Under the pieces are notes generated by a model that was not told the DNA's origin, did not search any database, and saw only the letters and a program-made list of their open reading frames with translations. Source: Cylicocyclus nassatus (lineage: Eukaryota > Nematoda > Chromadorea > Rhabditida > Strongylidae). Taken from it: a stretch of DNA of 64,000 nucleotides. Made by a program: the position numbers and the translations under genes. This document shows, piece after piece, positions 33,856 to 44,802 of the stretch. Location: positions 1,736,001 through 1,800,000 of the forward strand of contig CATQJL010000001.1 of assembly GCA_958299035.1 (NCBI GenBank). The letters are read 5' to 3'. How positions within the stretch are numbered: position 1 is the first letter of the stretch; each line of letters opens with the position of its first letter.

Positions 33856-34732
33856 TATTAAAAAGGTGTCAGCTATAGTGATATACGTTTCTGAGCCGCC
33901 AAATATCTCCTCCTGTTCGCCATCCCATTCGCCTCAAATGGAAATAGAGAGTTCAGGAGAAGCTGTGTACACGCCAAATGCATCATCGTTTGCAGCGGAT
34001 AGCCTTTCAAGCTACTGCTGTTGGCCGTTGTGAGTGAATGTGACATTGAGCAACCAAGATGATAAAATGTTGCTTATTTGATGGCAAACAGTCTTATAGT
34101 TCACAGAACGATAGATACGGCAGTAGATCACTCGTCAAAGATAATGTTCTATTCTTGCTGTTCAGTTTCGGCTCGGGAGAGAATGTAGGATGCTGCTAAC
34201 AAGGGGAGGATACTAATTAAGATTTGCCTTTTGAGATGTGACGCATATAATTGGAATAAGCTTTAAACGCTGATTCGAAGTATGCTGTTCCTAGCTGGTT
34301 GGCATTATTTCAAAGCGAGTTATGGGCTTGCTGTTGTGAATAATCAACGAACTTTCGAATGTCGTAAGACGGCGTATAGATAAGAATCTGCTCGAAGAAA
34401 GTGCTAGGATGTTGAATCAACATCAGATTAAATCTTGCTTTTGAAAGGGAGCATTATTCAATTACAAATTCACCTAGACGTCGACAGCGTAGCATCAGAG
34501 GTCGAGGAACATGCAAACTTTGTATAGAAAGAAGACCATAACTCGCTTCAGAATGAAGCTAAGCAGCTAGGAACAGCATATTTGAGATCAGCGTTACAAG
34601 CTGATTCCAAATGTTTGTATATCATCTAAGAAGGTGAATCTAAGTTAGTATCCTTCCCTTGTAAGGTTTTTTGTGCAGAAATTTGTCACCCGTAGGCTAG
34701 AGTTTTCATTAACTAATTTCGTAATCACCGCC

Positions 34733-34969
34733 ATGTCTAATTCTATGCTTTCTAGCGGACTTATCATGTTTTGTCTCTTTTGGCTAGCTAAATGCTTTAA
34801 TCCGTACACACAATGGTCGGCTGGTTTCACCGACATAAATGGCACAGCTCTCCATGCATTCAATTTCATGCTTGCTTTGCTTTGTAAAACGGTAACTGAA
34901 GCCTATCAAAATATTAAAATTGTATGTGGTATGAATCAATTTTGGTGCAAGATTTACGGACAAACCTAA
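34733..34969 (+). CDS. Hydrophobic small ORF, 78 codons, uncertain
   Basis: Begins MSNSMLSSGLIMFCLFWLAK, which resembles a signal peptide or membrane anchor, followed by FNPYTQWSAGFTDINGTALH and a second hydrophobic stretch. It stays open in copy 2 (60417-60653) despite several substitutions. A GTAACT or GTAAGT site lies inside, so this may be a first exon. Not recognised. Confidence 0.2.
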   Translation: MSNSMLSSGLIMFCLFWLAKCFNPYTQWSAGFTDINGTALHAFNFMLALLCKTVTEAYQNIKIVCGMNQFWCKIYGQT

Positions 34970-35117
34970 ATGGAATTATGTGCAAGAAATAGACATGAAG
35001 TCATAGAAACAAAACGCTTGAATTTATCCTGTGTCTAAATTTTATCTCAATTCACACGCGCATCACTTACTGATTTTGTCGGTTTAAAAACCGGCTACGC
35101 GGCTAAGAGTTGGCTTG

Positions 35118-35137
35118 AGGGGGGGGGGGGGGGGGAG
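35118..35137 (+). repeat. Poly-G tract
   Basis: A homopolymer run of about 18-20 G within an otherwise ordinary sequence. Its length and sequence differ in copy 2 (about 60803-60820), so it is unstable or miscalled. Confidence 0.7.
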
Positions 35138-35711
35138 GGTGGATGAGCACACTGTTTACGAGTACAATAATCGCTTGTAAAAGTGACCATTTCTATGATT
35201 TTCATCGATTTTTGCAGTTCAACTAAGTTGAAAATTGGTGCGGAGGAGTAAGTGAGCATGCTGATCATGAATACAATAGCTGTTTGTGAAGGGGCCATTT
35301 TTTGATGATATTTATCGATTTTTGCAAATATTGATCAGCTGTGCTACGAGTTGATACCGGGGAAGGAGAGTGAGGATTACGAATTAGGACATGGATAGAG
35401 AAATGTTATGTAAAAGTGAGAAGGGATGATTAGTTGTATCATGTGATATTGATAGGAATTGAGCAATGCAGGGTACCCTAGTTTGTTAATAATTTGTCTG
35501 CTGATCAAATCCAAGTTTTGCTTTTGAGTTTGTCATCTGCTCTTTCTTCTGAAAATGTGCGGATTGAAAGAATCCACAAATAGTTGTTGTTATTATTCTC
35601 TACTTCTTTTATTTTTTTTCATATGATTCCAAAAATCTATTGCCTACAATAAAGTACAACTTTTAGATGAGTATATAACGAGTTTGCAGCGTGTCGCAGA
35701 CGTACCAGCTT

Positions 35712-36300
35712 CTCAGATAACCGTCGGGGGCAGGCGGCCATGCGAATTTTGAGCAAGCGCGCACCGGAAAAATAGTTCGTTGATTTTTTGCGACCCGCTT
35801 GCAGAAATTTGGAAGAAAGTTGGCGAAATTAAAGACGAATGCTTGAAGAACAATCGCGGTTTCTTTATGGATTAGTTGCGGCGCAGTGGCCGCATTCTCG
35901 CGGACTTTCCGCGAGAATATGCAAAAATTTCGAGGGCCGCACGGTCCTTTGTGGAGGACCGCGCAACCCTCAGGTACTTTCCGCTGAGAGAAAGCACCTC
36001 AAACTTGAGTAATTAAACCAACGGTGACACCTCTGCCACACAGAGTCTTACCTGCGCTCGACGTACGCCCGAAAATGCCTACAAAGAGTCCGAGCGCTTG
36101 CTGAAAGTTTGGCCAGCGCTTGCTGAAAGAAATTATTTGCCGAGCGCTTGCAAAAAATGCTGTATTGCTGCCCGGTGGCAGAATATGCAACCGTAAAGGA
36201 AGTGCCGCCCGCTGAAGGTTTGGCCACGCCTCAAAATTCTGCTGACCGCCTGCAGAAAAGGGCGAGTTTGCGGACCGCCTGCCCCCGGCGATTATCTGAG
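35712..36300. mobile_element. CTCAG-ended TIR element carrying an SL RNA gene, copy B
   Basis: The TIRs are CTCAGATAACCGTCGGGGGC on the left and, inverted, CTCAGATAATCGCCGGGGGC on the right (3 mismatches over about 28 bp). Copy 2 of the segmental duplication lacks it: there AGCTTGCTGCATGAG reads through (about 61390). Relative to that site, the left flank has lost GCTG, consistent with a TG target duplication plus a 4-bp deletion. Subterminal GCAAGCGCT motifs repeat near the end upstream of the gene (about 36075-36155). 589 bp; the SL RNA gene is on the minus strand. Confidence 0.85.
35894..36019 (-). ncRNA. Spliced-leader (SL1-like) RNA gene, copy B
   Basis: Minus strand, 36019 to 35998: a 22-nt leader beginning GGTTTAATTACTCAAGTT that matches nematode SL1 at 21 of 22 positions (C to T at position 12). 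The donor follows directly (GTGCTT). Stem I: AGGTGCTTTC with GAAAGTACCT, sequestering the donor. Stem II: 16 bp, AGGGTTGCGCGGTCCT with AGGACCGTGCGGCCCT. Then AATTTTTG, an Sm site, and stem III ATTCTCGCGGA/TCCGCGAGAAT. Differences from copy A keep all stems paired through G-U exchanges. A block upstream of the gene (GTGGCAGAGGTG) is shared with copy A and could be promoter sequence. Length about 126 nt, near the usual SL RNA size. Confidence 0.82.
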
Positions 36301-36744
36301 TGCATGAGTTCTGTCCTTTTCGCAGTTTCAAGTCCAAAATACTAAAACTCTTTTGGAATAAACGTTTTCGACAACTTTTCTTCGGATAAAGCACCTTTTT
36401 GGCTATCAAAGGAATACTAAGCCTTGCAAAAACACTATTAAAAAAACCCAAACTCAAAAATTCTACACGTCTCAGCATTTTTCCCTTATCCTTGCGTTAA
36501 TCCTTCCTGTTAGTTCTTCGAACGGAAATAACCAGCAGTTACATCGCCGTGAAAAAGCAAGGTAATCCTTTGAGCTTTTTCTAGCATGTGGAATATGTAA
36601 GCCTTTATGAATGATCAGAAAAGGAGGAAATTCAGTGAAAACACATGAAATTTGAATTCCCTTTTGCTTATTGAAAGAATGAGGGTGAGCTGATTGCGCA
36701 CTAGAGCACCTGGCAGTTCGCGACTGACACGGCTATCGTTATTC

Positions 36745-37088
36745 TTAAAGGCACCGTCCACCCAGATTTTCGACTTCCAGGTTTTTATCGTTTCAGGGCC
36801 TTCTCATGTCTCTGATTCCGAATATGAAGTCGAGAATGCGCGAAAACCCCGACAATCCCCGTTCCGGAGAACCACAGGCTGGCTTTCCAGAACGGTGATT
36901 GGATGGGTGCGCACAAATGAGCGGGCATGGATGGGAGTCCTCGTGCATTTTCACTAATCCGGAGCGATTTTCTCGCTTCCGAAGCTTTGTTTTGCGTCGC
37001 GACTTGGGCAGTGGATTGATAGAGGGCCCTACTAATATATGCTGCCAGAAGCTCAACACCCTCAACTTAGGGTGGACGGTGCCTTTAA
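36745..37088. mobile_element. TTAA-flanked 344-bp MITE (family 3), copy 1
   Basis: TTAA at both ends; both termini read AGGCACCGTCCACCC going inward. Other copies: 43546-43889 (inverted) and 61843-62186. Confidence 0.8.
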
Positions 37089-37473
37089 ACGCCACTCCGC
37101 AAAACAGGGAAAACCTCAGCTTGCATGGCGATGCTCTAGCATCCACTGCTCTCAATCATCAAGATTAGAACATTCATAAGATATGCGGACAAAAAAGAAT
37201 ACAAATATCTGAAACAGCGCAATATAACGCGCCCTTTTCAATTCCCCCCACTTCCCAGCGGAGTTGTGCATACGGGTTTTAGAGTGACAGCTGCTCGAGT
37301 TTTTAGATATTTTAAGTTTTTATTAGGTTATTGTAAAAATAATGCCAGTTTTTCCGGCCTGTTTTTGAACAACTTTTTTCCATCACACTTGTTTTCGATA
37401 GGGTTTTTGCATATCATTGGAAAGCTCTCTTTGTGTACTTCCTAATAGTGGGAAATTAGGCGGGGGGCGGGCG

Positions 37474-38962
37474 TTAGGTACCCAGCCATTAGTGATATAC
37501 ACTAGGCCACGCCTCTTGGCTGCTTTAACAGCGGGTACCTAACGATACACCAGATTCTAGCTGCTAGAAAGGCTCACCAAACTCGCTAAAGCGCTGGCGC
37601 TTGCGACCCACAGAAAAATGATAGTTCGAGAAAGTCAAAAAAATGCGCGAATGAAAGCGTAAGTTTACAACGCTTTTTCTATTGCTTTTTTAAAATTAAT
37701 TTTAGAACTACAGAAATTCGGTGATAAAAGCTGAAAACAGGATGAGGCTTTTATGAGCAGTTCACATAGTTTTGCAAAAAAATTGTGATAATCTGATCTA
37801 ACCGATAAGTCAGCGGGAGTTCCAAAAAAGTAAACTTTGTAGAATTAATTTTATGATATTACCGAAGCAAAGCTTTCGGAGACGCTCCTGAAATAAGTTG
37901 CACGCAACATTCCTTTGTTTCAAAATAACTGCTTCAAATATATTTTTGACAATGAGAAGAGGAACCGATTGAAAGAAGAGCTTCGACGAGAACTTGTCAT
38001 ACTGGCCCATTGATATGGGAAGGGCACTAGCTCTGTTCCAGTCAACGAAAATTGTAAATTACAGAGCTATGCCAATTTCGGATGAGTATCGCCAAGAATG
38101 CAACAGGAAAAAGCAGCAACTCTACCAAGAACAATTATTGGCAAAATCTTTCGCTTTCTAGGGAATTACAAAAAAATTCATAGCTTTGGTTAAATAAACT
38201 GAAAATATTTTTGCTGCTAAAAAAGAAAATGAATACGAAACAATGCAATATGAAGGCCTCCAAAAAAGCATTACAGAGAACGTAGGCATGATGAAATACA
38301 GTAGCTCAATGAAATATTCACACGAGAAATCTTCCAAAATATAGAAAAATGTGTGCTTATCAATGCCCCATAAATCTGTTGGTCTTAACTATAACCGAAA
38401 TAATAACCTTAATAATCTACTTTGACATAGTTCACAATTCCTGTGGCAATATTAACGCAAGTGTTACGACCCTTAACTTCACACCTCAAAACGAGCCTGA
38501 AGACATATGTGAAAGGAATATTTCGTTTAATATTTGCCAGAGGCGCATTTGAAAGTGCGCTTTTCTTCATTGAAATCATAAAATTTTGATAATGGTATTC
38601 TACAATGTTTACTTTCATAAAATTCCCTCTGATATTATCGGTTCAAATTATCTCAATTTTTTGCAAAACTTGAACTGCCAAATATGGACATACAAGCCTT
38701 ACCCTGTTTTTAGCTTTCATCAGCGAATTTCTGTGGTTCTGAATTTGATTTAAAAAAGCATTAGAAAAAGCATTGTACTTTCATTCGCGCATTTTTTTTG
38801 ATTTTCTCGAACTACATTTTTCATGTGGTTCGCAAGCCTCAGAGCCTCAGTGAGCTAGGTGGGCTGTTCTAGCAGCTTGGATTTGCTGTATGGTTAGGTA
38901 CCCGCTGTTAAAGGAGCCAATGGGCGTGGCTTAGTGTATACCACTAATGGCTGGGTACCTAA
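37474..38962. mobile_element. Foldback element with long arms, 1.49 kb
   Basis: Ends TTAGGTACCCAGCCATTAGT and the inverted equivalent. Arms of about 330 bp or more pair, including the TCGAGAAAGTCAAAAAAATG region and a region near GAAAGCTGAAAACAGG. GCG stands at both flanks (37471-37473, 38963-38965), possibly a 3-bp duplication. An 80-90-bp block (37377-37460) is directly repeated at 38984-39063. Loop frames (for example 38349-38552) show no motif. Confidence 0.65.
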
Positions 38963-39065
38963 GCGCCACGCCCCCTTTTTTCCATCAAACTTTTTTGTCG
39001 ATAGGGTTTTTGCATATCATCGGAAAGCTTTCTTTGTGTATTTCCTAATAATGGGAAATTAGGCT

Positions 39066-39970
39066 TTCAGTTCATCTGTGAAATTGCACAGCCGCACTCA
39101 AAATCAAAGATTAATTGCTTTCATTCTTTTGGCCACGATTCAAGCGCAGATGAACGGATTCTTTTGAGGACAAAGTATCATAAAGGATATATAGTTCACC
39201 TATTATATGCTTAAATAAATTTTACGAAAATATCTGGGCTGAGTAATCGACGCCTCAAAATAAGTACTCGCTGCTTGCATTCTATTAGCCAAGAATTTTT
39301 CATAATGAAGGCAATCGCCGAAACTTTGCTCACGTCTGTAAGCTCAAGATTAGGACATCTTGCCACCAATTTCCTCAGAAAAATTCAGCTATTCAGTGCT
39401 GAAAGATTCCAAATTTGCATAATTTGGGACCATCAGGCCTACCATGAATAAGCTTCAAAGATGAACAATTTTGGAAGTGAACAAGTCCTTCGTTGAAGTC
39501 TTTCTTACACATTCATGTACCATTGGCTTGTTGCTACAAAATAAGCTTACCAGCCATAGGAATTTAAGCTGGGGAGTTGTGATATCCCAAAAACGAAATT
39601 TACAAAACAAAAAGTTTCGGTTTTTTGACGCATGTTTTTCTTCCCGCTGCGATATTAGTATGAGCAGTCGCACTAAGTCACAAAAGTTTTACTGCTTTTG
39701 ATGTTTTTGACTACATCTAAAAATATAAAGACTGGAGAAAGTTATACTTCTTCAAGTAAAAATTTGCAAAACGAACACTATTTTTCCACCAACCAATAGT
39801 TAATGTACATACCTAAACTTTTCAGCAGATCTAATTTTCGAAAATCTACAAGAGCAACTAATCTTTTGAGTTTGCAGAGCAACTAATCTGTTTTGTTTCC
39901 TTCTCTGAACTATTGCATTTTTTATATCTGGCATACAATTAAAGTGTACTCAAAAAATTAACAAATAATC
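39066..39970. other. No feature recognised
   Basis: AT-rich; short frames on both strands at about 39455-39701 are mirror shadows without motifs. Confidence 0.4.
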
Positions 39971-40197
39971 ATTCGTATACGTATTCTATAGCCGATAACC
40001 AAGATCGTTAACACGCTTTATTCAGACAGGCTAACGTTTCGGTGCCTTCACCTTCGTCGGAGCCTCGGCAATCTTCGAATCAAGGTTGAGCAACCACCAA
40101 GCACAGCGTCTGTACAGTTAGTAGTCTATTAAGTAGCCTGTCTGAATAAAGCGTGTTAACGATCTCGGTTATCGGCTATAGAATACGTATACGAATA
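39971..40197. repeat. Small foldback enclosing a hammerhead-like motif
   Basis: About 60-bp arms (39971-40030 and 40138-40197) are near-perfect complements, reading ATTCGTATACGTATTCTATA outward in each direction. The 107-bp interior contains the minus-strand hammerhead core at 40034-40060. It resembles a minimal PLE- or retrozyme-derived unit. Confidence 0.6.
40034..40060 (-). ncRNA. Hammerhead-like ribozyme core
   Basis: The minus strand reads CCGACGA, a 4-bp GGTG/CACC stem II, then GAAACGTTA. One base differs from CTGANGA. Confidence 0.4.
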
Positions 40198-40271
40198 ACT
40201 CACTCATGCCAAGATTCATCGATAATCGAGCTTGGACTTTAACAAAGAATCTTCTTTGCGAAATAATATGC

Positions 40272-42149
40272 TAGGTTGATTCAAAAGTTCTGCCTTTTGA
40301 TTTGTATGTGACTGCTTCGTATGTGAGTGTATTGTTGGAAAAATCTCCTGATAGAAAAAATTCATTTATTTTCTAACCACGTCGTCGCTGCTCTTTGACG
40401 ATAAAAGACTCCAGAAATAAAAATTCGAATAAGAGAACCACTCAAACTCGTGATTTTCGAAAATAATTGTAAAAAATCTGTAACACCATAGAAAATCTGG
40501 AAACATGATTTTAAAGGTTTTGTGAGCTGCTCTTTCTAACAGTTTAAGCTTGTGTTAATTGAGCTCTTCTATCCAAAATCATGGTTTTCGTGAGAAGTGC
40601 AGAAAAATGCAAAAAACATAAAGACGTTTGCTGTTTCTTGCATTTTTCACGAAAGTCATAACTTTTCTTAGAAAAACTCGATCAGCGCAGTCTTGGCACC
40701 ATCAGAAAAACTTATTCGAATTTCTATCTCTGAAATCTTTTATCGTCAAACAGCATCGAAGATGTATTAGGCTGGAAACTAAGTTTTGCAACTACCTTCA
40801 AAACTCAACTCTCTTTAGAGTTGCGCACTCAAACTTTGGAATTATATACAGTGTAATGTGAGCTACAATTTACAAAAACTGTTTAAATTTTGAAAACGAA
40901 ACAGAAAAATTTCGGGCAATTTCGAAAACCAGTGAATTTTGAGAAATTTTGGGCCTATAAGCCCAAATGAAGCCATTAGCGGCCTAGACCATGCGCAATA
41001 ATCGGAATCGTGTACGAATTGTTGCTAAAGGTTGACTTATTCGGCTCGCCAAGAAAGAAATAAAATTTAGGGGCAAGTCGAGATTTGGAGCCCTCACAAA
41101 TTCGAACAAGTCGATGTACGCAAGAGCTGCTGGGGACGACCGTCAATGACTAAGGAATCAGAACACAAAATTCCCCGAGCCTTTACATATTGAGATTTTT
41201 TGATCTGCTAAACACGATTATCATATTCATTTGTTGAGTCAACGCCTCTTTTCTTGTTTAGGGTGAGACCCCATATCGTACACCTACAGTAATCTTACAA
41301 AAAAGCTTTTAGCACGCAACTTCAGTATCGTTTTCGTGATTAGCATGTCGAATAACCCCCCTATGCCAAGTTCCAGCCAAATCAGTTGAATTTTATAATT
41401 TTTCTCTTTATACCGCCCACCTACCGTAATCCTCACTGCGACATCAGAATTTGACAGAACAGCAGCTGCGCTTGTAGCCTTCTTCATAGCCAACACAGTG
41501 GCAAAATTTGAATGCGCCATGTTGAGTGAGAGAAAAGGTATCAAATGAGTTGCAAAACTTACAAGGGAGGTGTTTTCGGTCGAAGTGGCCTTTTCACATG
41601 AATTTGCTATGGCTATAAAGAGCATCAAACGCTAATTTCAAGTCTGTCTTCGTTATCTGCCGAGCGCCTCTAGACGTCGATTTATGAATATTTTCTTGGT
41701 GCGAAAAATGAACGCATAATCCAATTAAAATAAAATTTTACGGTCTTCTCAGCGCTCAAGTAGAGCAGTGTTAAGTATGAGTGCTTTAGATAGAAGGTAT
41801 TGTTCAGATAAAGTGCTGATAATCAACATTGGACCATTTGAGCAAATCTGACGAATATTGTCCTAATTATGCATTTAATTTCTCAACTCAAAAAACGCTC
41901 ATAACTCGACGTCTAGAGGCGCTCGGCAGATAATGGAGACAGATTTGGAATTAGCGTTTGATGCTCTTTATAGCCGTATCAATTTCATGTGAAAAAGCCA
42001 TTTCGACAGAAAACACCTCCCTTGTTAGTTTCCAACCTAATAATTAGAAAGTAAATAAATTTTTCTATTAGGAGGTATCTTTTGTAAGTACGTTTACTAG
42101 GGGTACGAATTCTTCAAAATCAATGTGACAGAACTTTTGAATCAACTTA
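40272..42149. mobile_element. Nested mariner-like elements
   Basis: Outer ends read TAGGTTGATTCAAAAGTTCT and, inverted, AAGTTGATTCAAAAGTTCTG, with about 100 bp of paired arm. Inside, at about 40770-42040, lies a second foldback with ends TAGGCTGGAAACTAAG and, inverted, TTAGGTTGGAAACTAAC, related to 15458-18041. Its inner arms (41555-41700 and 41890-42040) include TCTAGAGGCGCTCGGCAGAT. No transposase. Confidence 0.65.
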
Positions 42150-42155
42150 AAAATA

Positions 42156-43001
42156 TTAGGTTGTAAAGAAAGTTCCGGGGCACTTGCGAATTTTTTCTGT
42201 AACTTCGAGCAGATTAATCCTTTTTCAGAGCTACAAATTCCACTGCGAAGAGAATTTCGTCTACAACTTATATTTGTCGTGCTGGCTTTTCAGCACCTCA
42301 TAGCGGTCCACCAGCATGCCCAGAAGGGAAAACGGTCGACTTGAAAGTGACCTATTTGTGCAGGATTATCTCAGACATGGTAAAAGCTGGAGAGCTCAGA
42401 TATTGTAGCTATGTAGAGGGCTGCTAAGGCTGTTATGAGGGCATTTTTGCCTTCAAAAATGCACCATTTTCGAGTAATTGATTTTGAAGTCTTCTCGTTC
42501 TGCACAGGAGGGACCAAATCTTTGATTACTGCGAACATTGTTGGGGGTAATGTCTTACACATCTTTTGGATCCATCCCCCAGGCGTGACGATCCCCGTAT
42601 AAGCGACGTCTGCTGCGAAAAGAGTTGCAGTCAGAAACAAGTTCGACAGCTTGTAATTTCTGAGCACAAGTCGCACTACTCGAGTGCAGCTGCGGGTCAG
42701 AAGTTAACAGGTTCCTCAATCAGATCACACTCATGATTTGGACGAAGTTCTTTGAACTGCGCAAAAAATGAGCGCAGGAAGAAAAATCGCGAAATTTTTA
42801 TGGGTGGAAAGACTTCCTTTTTTGATGTGCAGGTCAAGCACGCCCTGGCATCGATAAAAATCAGAAGCGGTATTGAAAAGTTCACGCTTCGCTTTACTGA
42901 ACGCTATACAACATTTGGTGTCAAAGTCCGAGCGAGCGCCAAAAAATGCGTTTGAAAATGAAATATTTCCAAATTGCCCCGGAACTTTCTTTACAACCTA
43001 A
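42156..43001. mobile_element. Mariner-like MITE, 846 bp
   Basis: Ends TTAGGTTGTAAAGAAAGTTC at the left and the same sequence inverted at the right, preceded by TA (TG on the right). A 101-codon minus frame (42371-42676) does not resemble a transposase. Confidence 0.75.
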
Positions 43002-43418
43002 TGAGCAAGAGGCAGTTTCTAATACTGCAGAACACTTTTTTCCTACTCGAGGTTGGCCTAAAGAAGCTCTTGCCCTGATTTTTGCCTGTATCTATTAAGT
43101 GGGTCCGAAAGTTCGTGCCATTTTTTAGACCTATCTTCAAACCATTCAGAATGACGATAGACAAAAATAAGCATTGTTCTACGCAGAATTTCTTCTTCTT
43201 TTCAGCAGTGATGCTTTTGTTAAGATTCCTTGATTTTTCCGAATAATCGCCACAATCTCTAGCCAATGTGTATTTTACGAACTCTAAGTTTAGCTATGTT
43301 TTAGAATTTTCGTTTTGGGCTTTTGAAAAAGCTATGATAACAGCTGGATGGAGTAAACAAAATGCTACAAAACCCAATTTTTTGACATCGATAGCTTGCT
43401 GTTCAGTATTTTCAAACA

Positions 43419-43450
43419 CTCAGATAATCGCCGGGGGCAGGCGGTCCGCA
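43419..43450. mobile_element. Remnant end of the SL-carrying element
   Basis: CTCAGATAATCGCCGGGGGC plus AGGCGGTCCGCA, identical to the terminal 32 bp of SL element copy B (right end), then a switch at GTCCGCA into an inverted copy of 37.17 kb. GTCCGCA is present in both parents, so the junction formed at a 7-bp microhomology. Confidence 0.75.
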
Positions 43451-44148
43451 TATCTTATGAATGTTCTAATCTTGATGATTGAGAGCAGTGGATGCTAGAG
43501 CATCGCCATGCAAGCTGAGGTTTTCCCTGTTTTGCGGAGTGGCGTTTAAAGGCACCGTCCACCCTAAGTTGAGGGTGTGAGCTTCTGGCAGCATATATTA
43601 GTAGGGCCCTCTATCAATCCACTGCCCAAGTCGCGACGCAAAACAAAGCTTCGGAAGCGAGAAAATCGCTCCGGATTAGTGAAAATGCACGAGGACTCCC
43701 ATCCATGCCCGCTCATTTGTGCGCACCCATCCAATCACCGTTCTGGAAAGCCAGCCTGTGGTTCTCCGGAACGGGGATTGTCGGGGTTTTTCGCGCATTC
43801 TCGACTTCATATTCGGAATCAGAGACATGAGAAGGCCCTGAAACGATAAAAACCTGGAAGTCGAAAATCTGGGTGGACGGTGCCTTTAAGAATAACGATA
43901 GCCGTGTCAGTCGCGAACTGCCAGGTGCTCTAGTGCGCAATCAGCTCACCCTCATTCTTTCAATAAGCAAAAGGGAATTCAAATTTCATGTGTTTTCACT
44001 GAATTTCCTCCTTTTCTGATCATCATAAAGGCTTACATATTCCACATGCTAGAAAAAGCTCAAAGGATTACCTTGCTTTTTCACGGCGATGTAACTGCTG
44101 GTTATTTCCGTTCGAAGAACTAACAGGAAGGATTAACGCAAGGATAAG
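43443..44148 (-). repeat. Inverted copy of 36486-37178
   Basis: Reads as the reverse complement of the segment that contains family-3 MITE copy 1 and its flanks, ending at AGGATAAG immediately before the N gap. Nearly identical to its source. Confidence 0.85.
43546..43889. mobile_element. TTAA-flanked 344-bp MITE (family 3), inverted copy
   Basis: Same ends (TTTAAAGGCACCGTCCACCC) as 36745-37088 in opposite orientation, carried along by the inverted duplication. Confidence 0.8.
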
Positions 44149-44648
44149 NNNNNNNNNNNNNNNNNNNNNNNNNNNNNNNNNNNNNNNNNNNNNNNNNNNN
44201 NNNNNNNNNNNNNNNNNNNNNNNNNNNNNNNNNNNNNNNNNNNNNNNNNNNNNNNNNNNNNNNNNNNNNNNNNNNNNNNNNNNNNNNNNNNNNNNNNNNN
44301 NNNNNNNNNNNNNNNNNNNNNNNNNNNNNNNNNNNNNNNNNNNNNNNNNNNNNNNNNNNNNNNNNNNNNNNNNNNNNNNNNNNNNNNNNNNNNNNNNNNN
44401 NNNNNNNNNNNNNNNNNNNNNNNNNNNNNNNNNNNNNNNNNNNNNNNNNNNNNNNNNNNNNNNNNNNNNNNNNNNNNNNNNNNNNNNNNNNNNNNNNNNN
44501 NNNNNNNNNNNNNNNNNNNNNNNNNNNNNNNNNNNNNNNNNNNNNNNNNNNNNNNNNNNNNNNNNNNNNNNNNNNNNNNNNNNNNNNNNNNNNNNNNNNN
44601 NNNNNNNNNNNNNNNNNNNNNNNNNNNNNNNNNNNNNNNNNNNNNNNN
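44149..44648. other. Assembly gap, 500 N
   Basis: Exactly 500 unknown bases, a conventional placeholder size. Frames spanning it are meaningless. Confidence 0.99.
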
Positions 44649-44673
44649 AACAGTGGTATCAACGCAGAGTACT
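44649..44673. other. Library amplification-primer sequence left in the assembly
   Basis: Reads AACAGTGGTATCAACGCAGA then GTACT, matching the widely used SMART-type PCR primer (one base missing near its start). It sits exactly between the N gap and the first base of a terminal inverted repeat, so it is foreign to the genome. Confidence 0.93.
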
Positions 44674-44802
44674 AAGACCCCAGAATGTATCTGAGACGAG
44701 ACCGAAAACCGAAAAGCCAACAAGGCTCTACCTCGAGTAGGAAGCCCGGCGGCTCTACTTCGAGTACCGAGGAGCTTATTGCCCGAAGGCTCTCATCACA
44801 AG

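Larger units (their letters stand above)
30713..38911 (+). repeat. Segmental duplication, copy 1 (8.2 kb)
   Basis: Direct duplicate of 55222-64000 and very similar throughout by eye. It starts at CTATAAGGGTCACCCACCG. Differences: copy 1 has the SL element (35712-36300); copy 2 has a 336-bp insert (55701-56036) and a TTAA MITE (57914-58791). Copy 2 runs off the window end, so the right boundary is unknown; the homology may continue beyond 38911. Confidence 0.9.

Noticed and set aside
36694..37168. Overlapping frames on both strands, repeated at 43577-43940 and 61792-62380
   Set aside because: They coincide with the TTAA MITE of family 3 and its flanks and move with it, with no protein motif.
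44120..44723. Frames of 180-196 codons
   Set aside because: They consist almost entirely of the 500-N gap.
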